Origin: Mesorhizobium sp. WSM4311
GTDB lineage: Bacteria; Pseudomonadota; Alphaproteobacteria; Rhizobiales; Rhizobiaceae
Length of the DNA stretch: 64,000 nt
Assembly: GCF_002295115.1 (NCBI RefSeq)
Contig: NZ_NSFV01000011.1
Coordinates: 111,048-175,047, forward strand
Direction of reading: 5' to 3'
A program made the position numbers and the translations under genes. The notes under the pieces were generated by a model that was not told the DNA's origin, did not search any database, and worked only from the letters and a program-made list of their open reading frames with translations. Positions 18,201-26,474 of the stretch are shown in pieces (the stretch's first letter is position 1; the number at the start of each line of letters is the position of its first letter).

Positions 18201-21006
18201 GAGTCGTCAGGTTGGCGGCGAGCTGATTGACATTATCGGTGAGGTCGCGCCACAGGCCTGCGGCGCCCGGCACGCGGGCCTGCCCGCCGAGCTTGCCCTC
18301 GATGCCCACTTCACGCGCGACATTGGTCACCTGGTCGGCGAAGGTGGCCAGCGTCTCAATCATGCCGTTGATGGTGTCAGCGAGAGAAGCGATTTCGCCC
18401 TTGGCGTCCACCGTCAGTTTGCGCTTGAGGTTACCTTGCGCAACCGCTGTCACGACGTCGGCGATGCCACGCACCTGATTGGTCAGGTTCGTCGCCATGA
18501 GGTTGACGTTGTCGGTCAGGTCCTTCCAGGTCCCGGCGACGCCCTCAACGCGGGCCTGGCCGCCGAGCTTGCCCTCGGTGCCAACCTCACGCGCCACGCG
18601 GGTCACCTCGCCGGCGAAGGAGTTGAGCTGGTCCACCATGGTGTTGATGGTCGACTTGAGCTCAAGGATTTCGCCTTTGACGTCGACCGTGATCTTTTTG
18701 GAGAGGTCACCGCGCGCCACAGCGGTTGTCACTTCGGCGATGTTGCGCACCTGGCCGGTCAGGTTCTCAGCCATTGAATTGACATTGTCGGTCAGGTCTT
18801 TCCAAGTGCCAGCTACGCCGCGCACCTGAGCCTGGCCGCCCAGCTTGCCTTCGGTACCGACCTCGCGCGCCACACGCGTGACCTCCGAGGCGAAGGAATT
18901 GAGCTGGTCGACCATCGTGTTGATCGTGTCCTTCAACTCCAGAATCTCGCCGCGGACGTCGACGGTGATCTTCTTCGACAGATCGCCAAGCGCCACGGCC
19001 GTGGTCACTTCGGCGATGTTGCGCACCTGGCCGGTAAGATTGGCGGCCATGGCATTGACGTTGTCGGTCAAATCCTTCCAGGTGCCGGCGACGCCACGCA
19101 CCTGCGCCTGGCCGCCCAGCTTGCCGTCCGAGCCGACCTCGCGCGCCACGCGCGTCACCTCCGATGCGAACGAATTGAGCTGGTCCACCATCGTGTTGAT
19201 GACGTCCTTGATCTGCAAGATCTCGCCCAGTGCATCGACCGTGATCTTCTGCGTCAGGTCGCCGGTGGCAATCGCCGTCGCCACCTTGGACACATCGCGC
19301 AACTGCACGGTTAGATTGCCAGCCATGGCATTGACGTTGTCGGTCAGGTCCTTCCAGGTGCCGCCGACGCCTTCGACATGGGCCTGTCCACCAAGCTTGC
19401 CTTCCGAACCGACTTCGCGCGCCACACGCGTCACTTCCGAAGCGAAGGAATTCAACTGATCGACCATCGTGTTGACAGTATCCTTAAGCTCCAGGATTTC
19501 GCCCTTGACGTCGACGGTGATTTTCTTCGACAGGTCGCCGCGTGCCACGGCCGTAGTCACCTCGGCGATGTTGCGCACCTGTCCGGTCAGATTGGCAGCC
19601 ATCAGATTGACATTGTCGGTCAGATCCTTCCACGTGCCGCCAACCCCCCTCACCTCGGCCTGACCGCCGAGCTTGCCTTCGGTGCCGACTTCGCGCGCCA
19701 CGCGCGTCACCTCCGAGGCAAAAGAGTTCAGCTGGTCCACCATCGTGTTGATGGTGTCTTTCAACTCCAGGATTTCACCTTGAACCGCGACGGTGATCTT
19801 CTTTGAAAGATCTCCAGAAGCAACCGCCGTCGTGACCTCGGCGATGTTGCGCACCTGTCCAGTGAGATTTTCAGCCATCGAGTTGACGTTGTCAGTGAGG
19901 TCCTTCCAAGTGCCCGCAACGCCGCGCACCTGAGCCTGGCCGCCGAGCTTGCCTTCGGTGCCAACCTCGCGCGCGACGCGGGTCACCTCGCCGGCGAAAG
20001 AATTGAGCTGGTCGACCATCGTGTTGATAGTCGATTTCAGCTCAAGGATTTCGCCTTTCACATCGACCGTGATCTTCTTCGACAGGTCGCCCAAGGCGAC
20101 GGCCGTCGTCACCTCGGCGATATTGCGCACTTGGCCGGTCAGGTTCTCGGCCATGGAATTTACATTGTCGGTCAGATCCTTCCATGTCCCACCGACGCCT
20201 TCGACGCGCGCCTGGCCGCCGAGCTTGCCTTCGGTGCCGACTTCGCGCGCCACGCGGGTCACTTCCGAAGCGAAGGAATTGAGCTGGTCGACCATCGTGT
20301 TGATCGTGTTCTTCAGCTCCAGGATCTCGCCCTTCACGTCGACGGTGATCTTTTTCGACAGGTCTCCGGATGCAACCGCCGTAGTCACCTCCGCGATGTT
20401 GCGCACCTGGCCGGTCAGGTTCGTTGCCATGGCGTTGACGTTATCGGTCAAATCTTTCCACGTCCCGGCGACACCTTTCACGCGCGCCTGACCGCCGAGT
20501 TTGCCTTCGGTGCCGACTTCGCGCGCCACGCGCGTCACCTCGGAGGCAAAGGAAGCAAGCTGACCAACCATGGTGTTGACGATCTTGCCTATGCGCAGAA
20601 ATTCGCCGCGCAGCGGTCGGCCGTCGATCTCGACCATCATCGTCTGCGACAGATCACCCTTGGCTACGGCGCCGATAACGCGAGCGACCTCGGCGGTGGG
20701 TTGGACCATGTCTTCTATGAGATCGTTGACGGACCGGACGCTGGATTCCCAACTGCCTGTAGCGTTGCGGACGCGGCCACGCTCGCCTATCCGCCCATCC
20801 TTGCCAACGACCCTGCTCAGACGCTCGAATTCTCGGGAGACCTGATCGTTCAGATCCACGATCTCGTTGAAGGTTTCTGCGATCTCGGAATCGAGGCCTT
20901 CGTAGACGTTGTCGATGCGGACTGAAAAGTCACCACGTCGGAAGGCCTTCAAAGAATTCAGTATGCTACGACGGGCCAATTGCTTCTTGGATGCCTGCAC
21001 AGTCAC
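15289..21006 (-). CDS. giant hybrid histidine kinase with nine-unit HAMP array
   Basis: 1905 residues. Order: N-terminal HAMP-like segment (1-154), nine tandem 92-residue HAMP-type units (155-982), GAF (about 990-1150), coiled coil (1165-1230), HisKA (FLANMSHELRTPLNS, His about 1236), HATPase (NLLSNAFKF, DTGIGIP, GTGLGLSIS), receiver (about 1395-1510), a degenerate receiver-like segment (ADPDPERRLSL onward), and a final receiver with DIMMPEMDGYE (about 1765-1885). No membrane helix was seen. The architecture resembles group III fungal osmosensing kinases (Nik1/Hik1 type) and long bacterial relatives, where the poly-HAMP region transmits the signal. GTG 21006 has GGGAG 7 bases upstream. First gene of a two-kinase operon. 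Confidence 0.93.
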   Translation of the reverse strand: MTVQASKKQLARRSILNSLKAFRRGDFSVRIDNVYEGLDSEIAETFNEIVDLNDQVSREFERLSRVVGKDGRIGERGRVRNATGSWESSVRSVNDLIEDMVQPTAEVARVIGAVAKGDLSQTMMVEIDGRPLRGEFLRIGKIVNTMVGQLASFASEVTRVAREVGTEGKLGGQARVKGVAGTWKDLTDNVNAMATNLTGQVRNIAEVTTAVASGDLSKKITVDVKGEILELKNTINTMVDQLNSFASEVTRVAREVGTEGKLGGQARVEGVGGTWKDLTDNVNSMAENLTGQVRNIAEVTTAVALGDLSKKITVDVKGEILELKSTINTMVDQLNSFAGEVTRVAREVGTEGKLGGQAQVRGVAGTWKDLTDNVNSMAENLTGQVRNIAEVTTAVASGDLSKKITVAVQGEILELKDTINTMVDQLNSFASEVTRVAREVGTEGKLGGQAEVRGVGGTWKDLTDNVNLMAANLTGQVRNIAEVTTAVARGDLSKKITVDVKGEILELKDTVNTMVDQLNSFASEVTRVAREVGSEGKLGGQAHVEGVGGTWKDLTDNVNAMAGNLTVQLRDVSKVATAIATGDLTQKITVDALGEILQIKDVINTMVDQLNSFASEVTRVAREVGSDGKLGGQAQVRGVAGTWKDLTDNVNAMAANLTGQVRNIAEVTTAVALGDLSKKITVDVRGEILELKDTINTMVDQLNSFASEVTRVAREVGTEGKLGGQAQVRGVAGTWKDLTDNVNSMAENLTGQVRNIAEVTTAVARGDLSKKITVDVKGEILELKSTINTMVDQLNSFAGEVTRVAREVGTEGKLGGQARVEGVAGTWKDLTDNVNLMATNLTNQVRGIADVVTAVAQGNLKRKLTVDAKGEIASLADTINGMIETLATFADQVTNVAREVGIEGKLGGQARVPGAAGLWRDLTDNVNQLAANLTTQVRAIAEVSTAVTKGDLTRSISVEASGEVAALKDNINEMIRNLKDQTLKNAEQDWLKTNLARFSRMLQGERDLATVSRLIMSELAPLVNAQYGVFYVTNRDEEESYLELAASYGAESRAAIKQRLDLREGLVGQSAADKRAIMLNNVPPEFLRVTSGLGSASPANVIILPALFEDEVKAVIELASFGEFRDTHQSFLNQLMESVGIVLNTIAATMRTEGLLKQSQLLTSELQARQTELTKKQEELHATNEELQEKAQLLENEKKQVENKNLEIEMARRALEEKAEQLALTSKYKSEFLANMSHELRTPLNSLLILSNLLATNQQGNLNEKQVEFARTINSAGTDLLSLINDILDLSKIESGTVSIDINDMPVTHLRQHMERTFRQLAADKGLGFTIKVDPALPETVRTDEKRLQQIVLNLLSNAFKFTSQGEVSLNFRVEKAGGRNRSGHATKALAIAVTDTGIGIPEDKQKLIFEAFQQADGTTSRKYGGTGLGLSISREIARLLGGELRVESTPGKGSTFTLVIPFAGPRVAAAQSALPAPTEVAAEPASLGSSPSAELIDDRDSIAPTDRVVLIVEDDPTFGGLLLGLARSAGLKGVLSNAGSGTLALARKLVPDAITLDLGLSDIDGWVLFDLLRHDQKTKGIPIHVISGAEAIDSLARKGASSISTKPVSSDDLMQVFQDIHSRKLRIQRRVLVADPDPERRLSLVEAIRDGVTSVTAVGRFAANADDIGTASYDAIVLGFGRSAKDNAQSLDELADQFDGTLPQLLFFAPHPDALEQVLALNPALANTPRAENFAQLALHMSATLPGEDREERATETEHAGKSDLAGAKVLIVDDDIRNIYSLTSVLETYDIQVLHAERGRDGIALLEQVPDVDAALIDIMMPEMDGYETMRRIRATPAIAHIPLISVTAKAMKGDRQKCLDAGASDYIAKPVDLDLLLALLRVWIGRSRGRTENPEQMLLAVN
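18061..20544 (-). repeat. nine tandem 276-bp HAMP-coding repeats
   Basis: Nine consecutive in-frame units of 276 bases encode 92 residues each, from SEVTRVAREVGTEGKLGGQA through NSFA. Units 1-7 differ at few positions; unit 5 is the most distinct of these (VQLRDVSKVATAIATGDLTQ), and units 8 and 9 have diverged further. Third-position changes are spread throughout, so the array is old enough to have drifted at silent sites while protein sequence was held. Copy number could change by recombination. Confidence 0.9.
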
Positions 21007-21769
21007 AGCGCCACTCCCAATCGATCCATGTAGGATAAATCCCCCTCGTGCGCGGACGTCACACTACCCCCCAAGCCTCCAAACGCCGCAATTTCAATTT
21101 TGTTCCGCGCCGCATTTATCAACTATCCCAAGTCGAAAATTGCACGAACGTGTGAGTTACCGGATGGCGAACTGCACTGGCGTCGCCGAGCGCCCGCCCT
21201 GGTTCTCTAACAACGACGTCCCTTCTTTTCACACGCGGTTCAGCCGGCCCGTGGGTGTCGCAGAAAGGCTCGCAATTTCCTGAGGCTCCTGCGCGGGATC
21301 AGATCGATCTCGCCGACAAGTTTTGCCCCGTCCTTGTGCCGCTCCAAAGGCAATATGAACATTCGCTTGTCGGGATGGAAATTACCGCTGCCGCGCCCAA
21401 GGCCACAGGCCACCGATCGCCCGAACGTGCGTGCTTTCCTCGACCCGACTCGCCAGCGGCCAGAACCCGCTCGCCAGCGGTGATGGGATTTCGGTCTCCT
21501 CGACGACCGCAGTACCAATCATCGAGCGAGACCGAGAGCTCCTTTAGGCTGAGCATTGCGTCGCCTTCGGTTTCTCCGCGGCGCAATTTGCCATTCTTCA
21601 AAAGCGTCCGGCGCGGAACGATCGGGGATCTCTCGCATTTGGTGTGAGAAATATTAGCGTCAACTGAAATGAAAATTGTCCCCAGCGTGACGGCGAGACC
21701 AAGCAGCGCGACCACCGCCGCTCACCGAACTTCAAGAGATCCGCCACCAGAGCGAATAGCGAGAGGAAT
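21007..21769. other. no convincing gene; divergent promoter region
   Basis: 760 bases between the giant kinase and the NRAMP-family gene. Minus-strand frames near 21299-21789 have a hydrophobic start but then an unconvincing composition, and may be remnants. Promoters for both flanking genes must lie here. Confidence 0.4.
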
Positions 21770-23065
21770 ATGACTGAGATCGTGCACAAGACTGCCGCTG
21801 CATCGGTAAATCAGCCGGATAGCTCGAAGATTTTGCAGATCATTGGCCCGGGATTGATCACGGGCGCTTCGGACGATGATCCCAGCGGCATCGCAACATA
21901 CTCTCAGGTCGGTGCCCAGTTCGGCTATGGCCTGGGGTGGGTAATGCTGTTCAGCTGGCCTCTTATGTGCGCCATCCAGGAAATTAGCGCCAGGATTGGC
22001 CGCGTTACCGGCCGTGGCATAGCGGGCAATCTGCGAAAGCACTATCCATCTGCAGTCGGCATCTCGATCGTTTTCCTTTTGATGGTCGCCAATATAATCA
22101 ATATCGGTGCCGACCTTGGCGCAATGGGAGCTGCGCTGAAACTGATCGCGGGCGGTCCCCAGCTACTGTACGTCGCTACGTTCGGGATCCTCACGGCCCT
22201 GCTTGAGATCTTCTCGCAATACGCTCGCTATGTTTCGGTGCTGAAGTGGCTTACGCTGTCGCTGCTCGCCTATGTCGCGGTGGCCTTCGTTGCGAAAGTG
22301 CCCTGGTCGACGGTCGGCTACAATCTGATTGTTCCACACATCAGCTTTCAAAACCAATACATCACCTCCGTCGTGGCCATCCTTGGGACTACGATTAGCC
22401 CCTACCTTTTCTTCTGGCAGGCCGGACAGGAAGTTGAGGAAGTCAAGGAGCGCGATGAAGCATCGCCGTTGAGGGTAGCGCCCGAGCAGGCACCGGAAGA
22501 ACTCAAACGTATTCGCATCGATACCTATTTTGGAATGGCGATCTCGAACGCTGTCGCACTCTTCGTTATCGTGACGACGGCTGCAACGCTGCACGCCAGC
22601 GGCGTCACCGACATCGAGACTTCATCGCAGGCGGCGGAAGCTCTTCGCCCGATTGCAGGCAAGTTCGCTTTCCTCGTCTTTGCGATTGGAATTATCGGAA
22701 CGGGACTGCTGGCCCTGCCGGTGCTCGCCGGCTCGTCCGCCTATGCGTTGGGCGAGACGCTTGGTTGGAATGTCGGACTGGCCAAAAAGCCGCATCGGGC
22801 CAAAGCCTTTTATACCACGATTGCAGCAGCGACGCTGATCGGCGCCGGCCTCAATTTCACTTCGATCGATCCCATAAAGGCGCTGTTCTGGAGCGCCGTC
22901 ATCAACGGCGTGGTGGCTGTCCCGGTAATGGGCATGATGATGCATCTTTCGGGCAAGCGGGCGGCGATGGGCGATTTTCAGCTGCCAATAGGCCTCAAGA
23001 TTATGGGCTGGGTGGCCACCGCGGTGATGGCGGCTGCTGCCGTGGCGCTGTTCGTAACATGGTAG
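21770..23065 (+). CDS. divergent NRAMP-family metal transporter
   Basis: 431 residues with about 11 hydrophobic segments. The first helix carries DDDPSGIATYSQVGAQFG where classic NRAMP proteins have DPGN, and the helix-6 region reads GTTISPYLFFWQAGQEVEE where classic members have an MPH motif. A long acidic loop (EVKERDEASPLRVAPEQAP) follows. The fold is clearly SLC11-like, but the altered substrate-site residues mean that Mn or Fe should not be assumed; a different divalent ion, such as Mg in NRAMP-related magnesium transporters, or loss of selectivity is possible. ATG 21770 has a GAGAGGAA ribosome-binding site. Single gene. Confidence 0.88.
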   Translation: MTEIVHKTAAASVNQPDSSKILQIIGPGLITGASDDDPSGIATYSQVGAQFGYGLGWVMLFSWPLMCAIQEISARIGRVTGRGIAGNLRKHYPSAVGISIVFLLMVANIINIGADLGAMGAALKLIAGGPQLLYVATFGILTALLEIFSQYARYVSVLKWLTLSLLAYVAVAFVAKVPWSTVGYNLIVPHISFQNQYITSVVAILGTTISPYLFFWQAGQEVEEVKERDEASPLRVAPEQAPEELKRIRIDTYFGMAISNAVALFVIVTTAATLHASGVTDIETSSQAAEALRPIAGKFAFLVFAIGIIGTGLLALPVLAGSSAYALGETLGWNVGLAKKPHRAKAFYTTIAAATLIGAGLNFTSIDPIKALFWSAVINGVVAVPVMGMMMHLSGKRAAMGDFQLPIGLKIMGWVATAVMAAAAVALFVTW

Positions 23066-23269
23066 AGACCCCAGGCTGTTGGAAGGCGTCGCCGATGCCT
23101 GGTGGGCCGACGCCTGATCAGCGCGGAACCCACCTTAAGCATTGGGTTGGAGGTCTTGGAGCTTCGACGCTGGATCAGCCGCCCATCTTCTTTGCCATCG
23201 CACAGAAATTCTGCGTGCGACAACGCGAGAAGCCCGCGCTGCCTCCTGCAGAGGAGGACGGACAATAGC

Positions 23270-23350
23270 ATGTGGTTGTTTACAGCTGTCATTCTCGGGT
23301 TTGTGTTAGCCCTGTCGCTAGGTTGGGCGGTTGGCGGCTTTTCAAGGTAA
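23270..23350 (+). CDS. 26-residue membrane peptide
   Basis: ATG 23270 opens a frame for a single hydrophobic helix (MWLFTAVILGFVLALSLGWA) ending GGFSR and TAA. A GAGGAGG lies upstream but at a long spacing of about 13 bases, which weakens the call. No family recognised; comparable to the tiny membrane peptide at 10905-10982. Confidence 0.4.
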   Translation: MWLFTAVILGFVLALSLGWAVGGFSR

Positions 23351-23696
23351 CATTGTTGACTCCCAACTGCGTAACCAACGGCGTGTTTCGTGCGGGTGTC
23401 CCGTACTGTCCATGCGCGCCATCACGCGTCTGGCGACGGGGAAGGCTGTCCGAGCAGATCGGCGTGCCGAGAATGAAAAGGTCGGCCGCCAGGATTTACT
23501 AGCGCCGGCCAGTCGTCGCCATTCCCATGTCGGAAAGCACTCCCGGCTTGACGTCGTGATCCAAGGCCTGCACATCGCGCCTCTCACCCAGGGCCCTTGA
23601 GTGCGGAGAGCAGATCGGCGGCGAGGACCTCTCCTGTCGTCGAAGGCTTTCAGCAATTGAGGGGAGGCGGTGGCACTTTTGAGCCCTCGAGGGTCC
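23351..23696. other. no convincing gene
   Basis: No frame with family-like sequence. Nothing recognised. Confidence 0.35.
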
Positions 23697-23978
23697 TCAA
23701 CCCGAGCGCATTACACCAGGCTCTTCGGCGGGTGGATCGCTGGGATCCGATGGACCGTTCTCAAGCAGGTCGGAGAAATTGACAGCCGCGACCAGATAGC
23801 CGGCATCATCGTAGACGTTGACGTGAGAGCCAAAGTGGTCGGCATCTGCTGGAGCGCTGCTCGCCGCCGCTCTTACCAATTCCAAAGCTTTGGGACTGGC
23901 CAAGTCGACGCTCGCGAGATTCTGCACAGTAATGTGGGAGCGACCTGCAACAACAGTTTCAAAACGAAAATTGGGCAT
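23697..23978 (-). CDS. DUF6894-like small protein
   Basis: 93 residues starting MPNFRFETVVAG. It matches the short rhizobial family that begins with P.Y/FhF, has a central LASPKALELVRAAASS helix and a beta strand with AGYLVAAVNFSDLL. Cytoplasmic, function unknown. ATG 23978 has AAGAGAAG upstream; an open frame extends to 24101, but the added part lacks family similarity. The Pro/Ser-rich tail after residue 75 is variable in the family. Confidence 0.65.
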   Translation of the reverse strand: MPNFRFETVVAGRSHITVQNLASVDLASPKALELVRAAASSAPADADHFGSHVNVYDDAGYLVAAVNFSDLLENGPSDPSDPPAEEPGVMRSG

Positions 23979-24135
23979 TGCAGCTTCTCTTAAAGGGCAT
24001 CGGAAACGTTCCTTCGTTCCGAATACGCGTGGATTAGGGCTTGCAACGCCGTCGTCTGCTGCCCTTGGGACGTTCGGCTTCGACGTCATTCTTGGAAGCA
24101 ACCTCTGATCAATCTGCCGGCCTTGCGTTCCTCGT

Positions 24136-24339
24136 CTATTTCTGCGGCGCGGCTGGCTGAGTTGGCTGGACGCCTTGCTGATCGCCGCCCGTGCTCGATT
24201 TCGCCGTTGGATCCCTGTCGACTTGCGGATTCTGATCTGGCGGCTGATTGCTCACCGAGTTCGTCTTCGAGCCGTCGACGCCATTGTCACTGCATCCGGC
24301 GATGAGGCCTGCGACCACTATCAAAGCCAATCGTCTCAT
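24136..24339 (-). CDS. small lipoprotein
   Basis: 67 residues: lipoprotein signal MRRLALIVVAGLIAGCSDN with lipobox LIAGC, then a disordered Asn/Gln/Pro/Ser/Thr-rich tail. AGGAG lies 7 bases before ATG 24339. No domain and no operon partner. Probably anchored in the envelope; function unknown. Confidence 0.65.
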   Translation of the reverse strand: MRRLALIVVAGLIAGCSDNGVDGSKTNSVSNQPPDQNPQVDRDPTAKSSTGGDQQGVQPTQPAAPQK

Positions 24340-24925
24340 CTGTGCGCTCCTTTAGCGCTGAACTAGCGACGCTGGTGAATGTTCCAAAAGGCTTGCGTTA
24401 AAGGTCCGGACGGCACCGGCTGCGCCAAGGGCTCCCTCACTACCGTTGTAAGGTCCGAACGGGGAAGGATGCCCCCCAGTCGCCACGGCGATCAGCAGAA
24501 CCGCCAAAGCGCGCAACGCCATCGGCGTCTTTCGAGAAGATTTGCGCCATGATCGCGCCGACCTGCATCGCCTTGAAGCCATCCTCGACCTTCGCCGAGG
24601 CGCCGCCCTTTGCGATGATCTTGCCGGCAAGGTCGAGATCCCTCATTGTGCGAGCCCGCAAGCGGACCGCCCTCCCCGGTCGCAGCCGGTGGCTATCTGG
24701 TGAAAGGGTCAGCGCAGCCGACGCTGGAGGTCGTGTCCGGAGTTGACATCACAATGCCAGGCGGCCTTACCCCCACTTCACGAAGGTCAAGTAGGACAAC
24801 ATATGTTTGGGGCGAGCCGAAGCGGTTGTTGAGATTCAGTAGTTGATCCTCGCAATGTCGGAAAATGCCCCGCCCGGGTACCCGTCCCCTCGGAAACCAG
24901 TTGCCGCGCCGAGCGTTCAAGTTGG
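24340..24925. other. mostly empty; one unexplained minus-strand frame
   Basis: A minus-strand frame at 24440-24661 starts with protein-like sequence (DLAGKIIAKGGASAKVEDG, FKAMQVGAIMAQIF) and then degenerates. It may be a gene fragment of an unrecognised family. The rest shows nothing. Confidence 0.3.
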
Positions 24926-25357
24926 ATGAACACAGGAGAGAATTTCATCCGGGCCATTGCTATCGAACGTACAGGGGGATGCCTCTGCCGAAAGATCCGC
25001 TATTGGGTCGCAGGCGACCCGCGCGTGCATTACTGCCATTGCGACATATGCCGAGGTGCGACCGGCAGCGCCTTTGCGGTGCTCGCGTGGCTGCCTCCTA
25101 CCGGAGGTTCTTGGCAAAGCGAGGAACCTACCTGCCGCCGGTCATCGCCCCTCGCCCAGCGCGGCTTCTGCCAAGCGTGCGGGACGCAGCTTACTCTTGC
25201 CTATGATGCCCCCGTCCAGGAAATCGCCCTGCCTGTCGGAACCTTCGACAATCCGGCGGAACTCGAGCTACAACACAATCACGGATCCGCGCAGCCGCTC
25301 AGCTGGGTTTGCTGCGGCATCGACCTGCCCCATCGCGATAGGACAGAGCGATGGTAG
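24926..25357 (+). CDS. GFA-family (CENP-V/GFA domain) zinc protein
   Basis: 143 residues. The cysteine pattern of the glutathione-dependent formaldehyde-activating enzyme family is intact: GGCLCRKIRY, YCHCDICRGATGSAF and GFCQACGTQLTLAY, providing two zinc sites. Family members are cytoplasmic and mostly of unproven substrate, since many lack glutathione-formaldehyde activity. ATG 24926 has a weak AAGTTGG ahead. The last 7 bases overlap the DNA ligase gene, so the two are translationally linked, although no functional link between them is known to me. Confidence 0.85.
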   Translation: MNTGENFIRAIAIERTGGCLCRKIRYWVAGDPRVHYCHCDICRGATGSAFAVLAWLPPTGGSWQSEEPTCRRSSPLAQRGFCQACGTQLTLAYDAPVQEIALPVGTFDNPAELELQHNHGSAQPLSWVCCGIDLPHRDRTERW

Positions 25358-26364
25358 GGGCATCCGGCGTTGAGTTTCCCTTGCCCTTGAACACGCAGCC
25401 CATGGAAGCGCGCCAGGCGATGGCATTGCCGCGAGACGACGGTCCCTGGCAGTACGAACCGAAATGGGATGGCTTCCGCTGCCTCGCCTTCAAGGGCGGC
25501 AAGGCCGTCGACCTCAGGGCAAAATCCGGCAAACCGCTTGGCCGCTATTTTCCCGAACTGCTGGCGGCCTTGAGTGCGCACGAGGCGACAGATTTCGTCA
25601 TCGACGGTGAAATCATAATCGAGATCGAGGGCCGTGCCTCTTTCGATGCGCTGCAGATGCGGCTTCATCCAGCAGAGAGCCGCATCCGCAAGCTCAGTCG
25701 GGAAACTCCCGCACGCCTGGTCGTCTTCGATATGCTTGTGGCTCCGGGAGGTCGGCCGCTAATGGACCTGCCATTGCATGATCGGCGCACGGAAGCCGAG
25801 GACTTGGTGGCCAAGGCAACAACCAAGGCTTTGCGGCTTTCGCCGGCCGCCACCAGCCTGGCGACAGCCGAAAAGTGGTTGAAGGGCGCCGGTAGCGGTT
25901 CCACCGACGGCGTCGTGGCCAAGCTGCTCAACGGTCCCTACAAGCCGGGCGAACGCGCGATGGTGAAGGTAAAGCGCCTGCGCACGGCCGACTGTGTGGT
26001 GGGCGGGTTCCGCTATCTGAACGGCAAACGACAGGTTGGATCGCTGCTGCTCGGTCTCTACAACAAAGATGGTCTGCTCGATCATGTCGGATTCACATCG
26101 ACCATTGCCAATGACGAGCGTGCGGTGCTGACGGAAAAGCTCGAACACCTGCGTGGCGGATCCGGCTTCACCGGCAAGGCGCCGGGCGGCCCGAGCCGCT
26201 GGAGCACCGAGCGTAGCGGCGAATGGGAACCGATAATACCGGAACTGGTCGTCGAGGTTCGCTTTGACCATGTCACCGGCGACCGCTTCCGGCATGGAAC
26301 AAAGCTCGTGCGCTGGCGTCCAGACAAGGCGCCGCCCCAATGTACTTTCGAGCAACTAGGCTAG
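25351..26364 (+). CDS. ATP-dependent DNA ligase, LigC type
   Basis: 337 residues. Motif I is PKWDGFR with the adenylated Lys38; ELLAAL..FVIDGEI (motif III area), VVFDML, STDGVVAK (motif IV) and MVKVKRLRTADCVV (motif V) follow, then an OB-fold with RHGTKLVRWRPDKAP. The size matches bacterial LigC-type enzymes, which seal nicks and act as back-up in gap repair or end joining. No ku or ligD polymerase domain is adjacent. The start overlaps the GFA gene. A separate decayed ligase C-terminus of another lineage lies at 49198-49727. Confidence 0.9.
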   Translation: MVGASGVEFPLPLNTQPMEARQAMALPRDDGPWQYEPKWDGFRCLAFKGGKAVDLRAKSGKPLGRYFPELLAALSAHEATDFVIDGEIIIEIEGRASFDALQMRLHPAESRIRKLSRETPARLVVFDMLVAPGGRPLMDLPLHDRRTEAEDLVAKATTKALRLSPAATSLATAEKWLKGAGSGSTDGVVAKLLNGPYKPGERAMVKVKRLRTADCVVGGFRYLNGKRQVGSLLLGLYNKDGLLDHVGFTSTIANDERAVLTEKLEHLRGGSGFTGKAPGGPSRWSTERSGEWEPIIPELVVEVRFDHVTGDRFRHGTKLVRWRPDKAPPQCTFEQLG

Positions 26365-26474
26365 TCCAAGACCTGCACCAATCGCCGCAATCAGCCTCCG
26401 AAAGCGAACAGCCCTATCCTTGACGTCGGCAATCGCCCTCGAGGAGCACTGCAGACGTTGAGGGCGTAAATGCC

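Noticed and set aside
18061..20544. CRISPR array or DNA satellite
   Set aside because: The 276-bp repeats are in-frame coding units of the kinase with no spacers.
21299..21789. Minus-strand frames with a hydrophobic start near the NRAMP-family promoter
   Set aside because: Hydrophobic part is short and the remainder is not protein-like; they overlap the likely promoter region.
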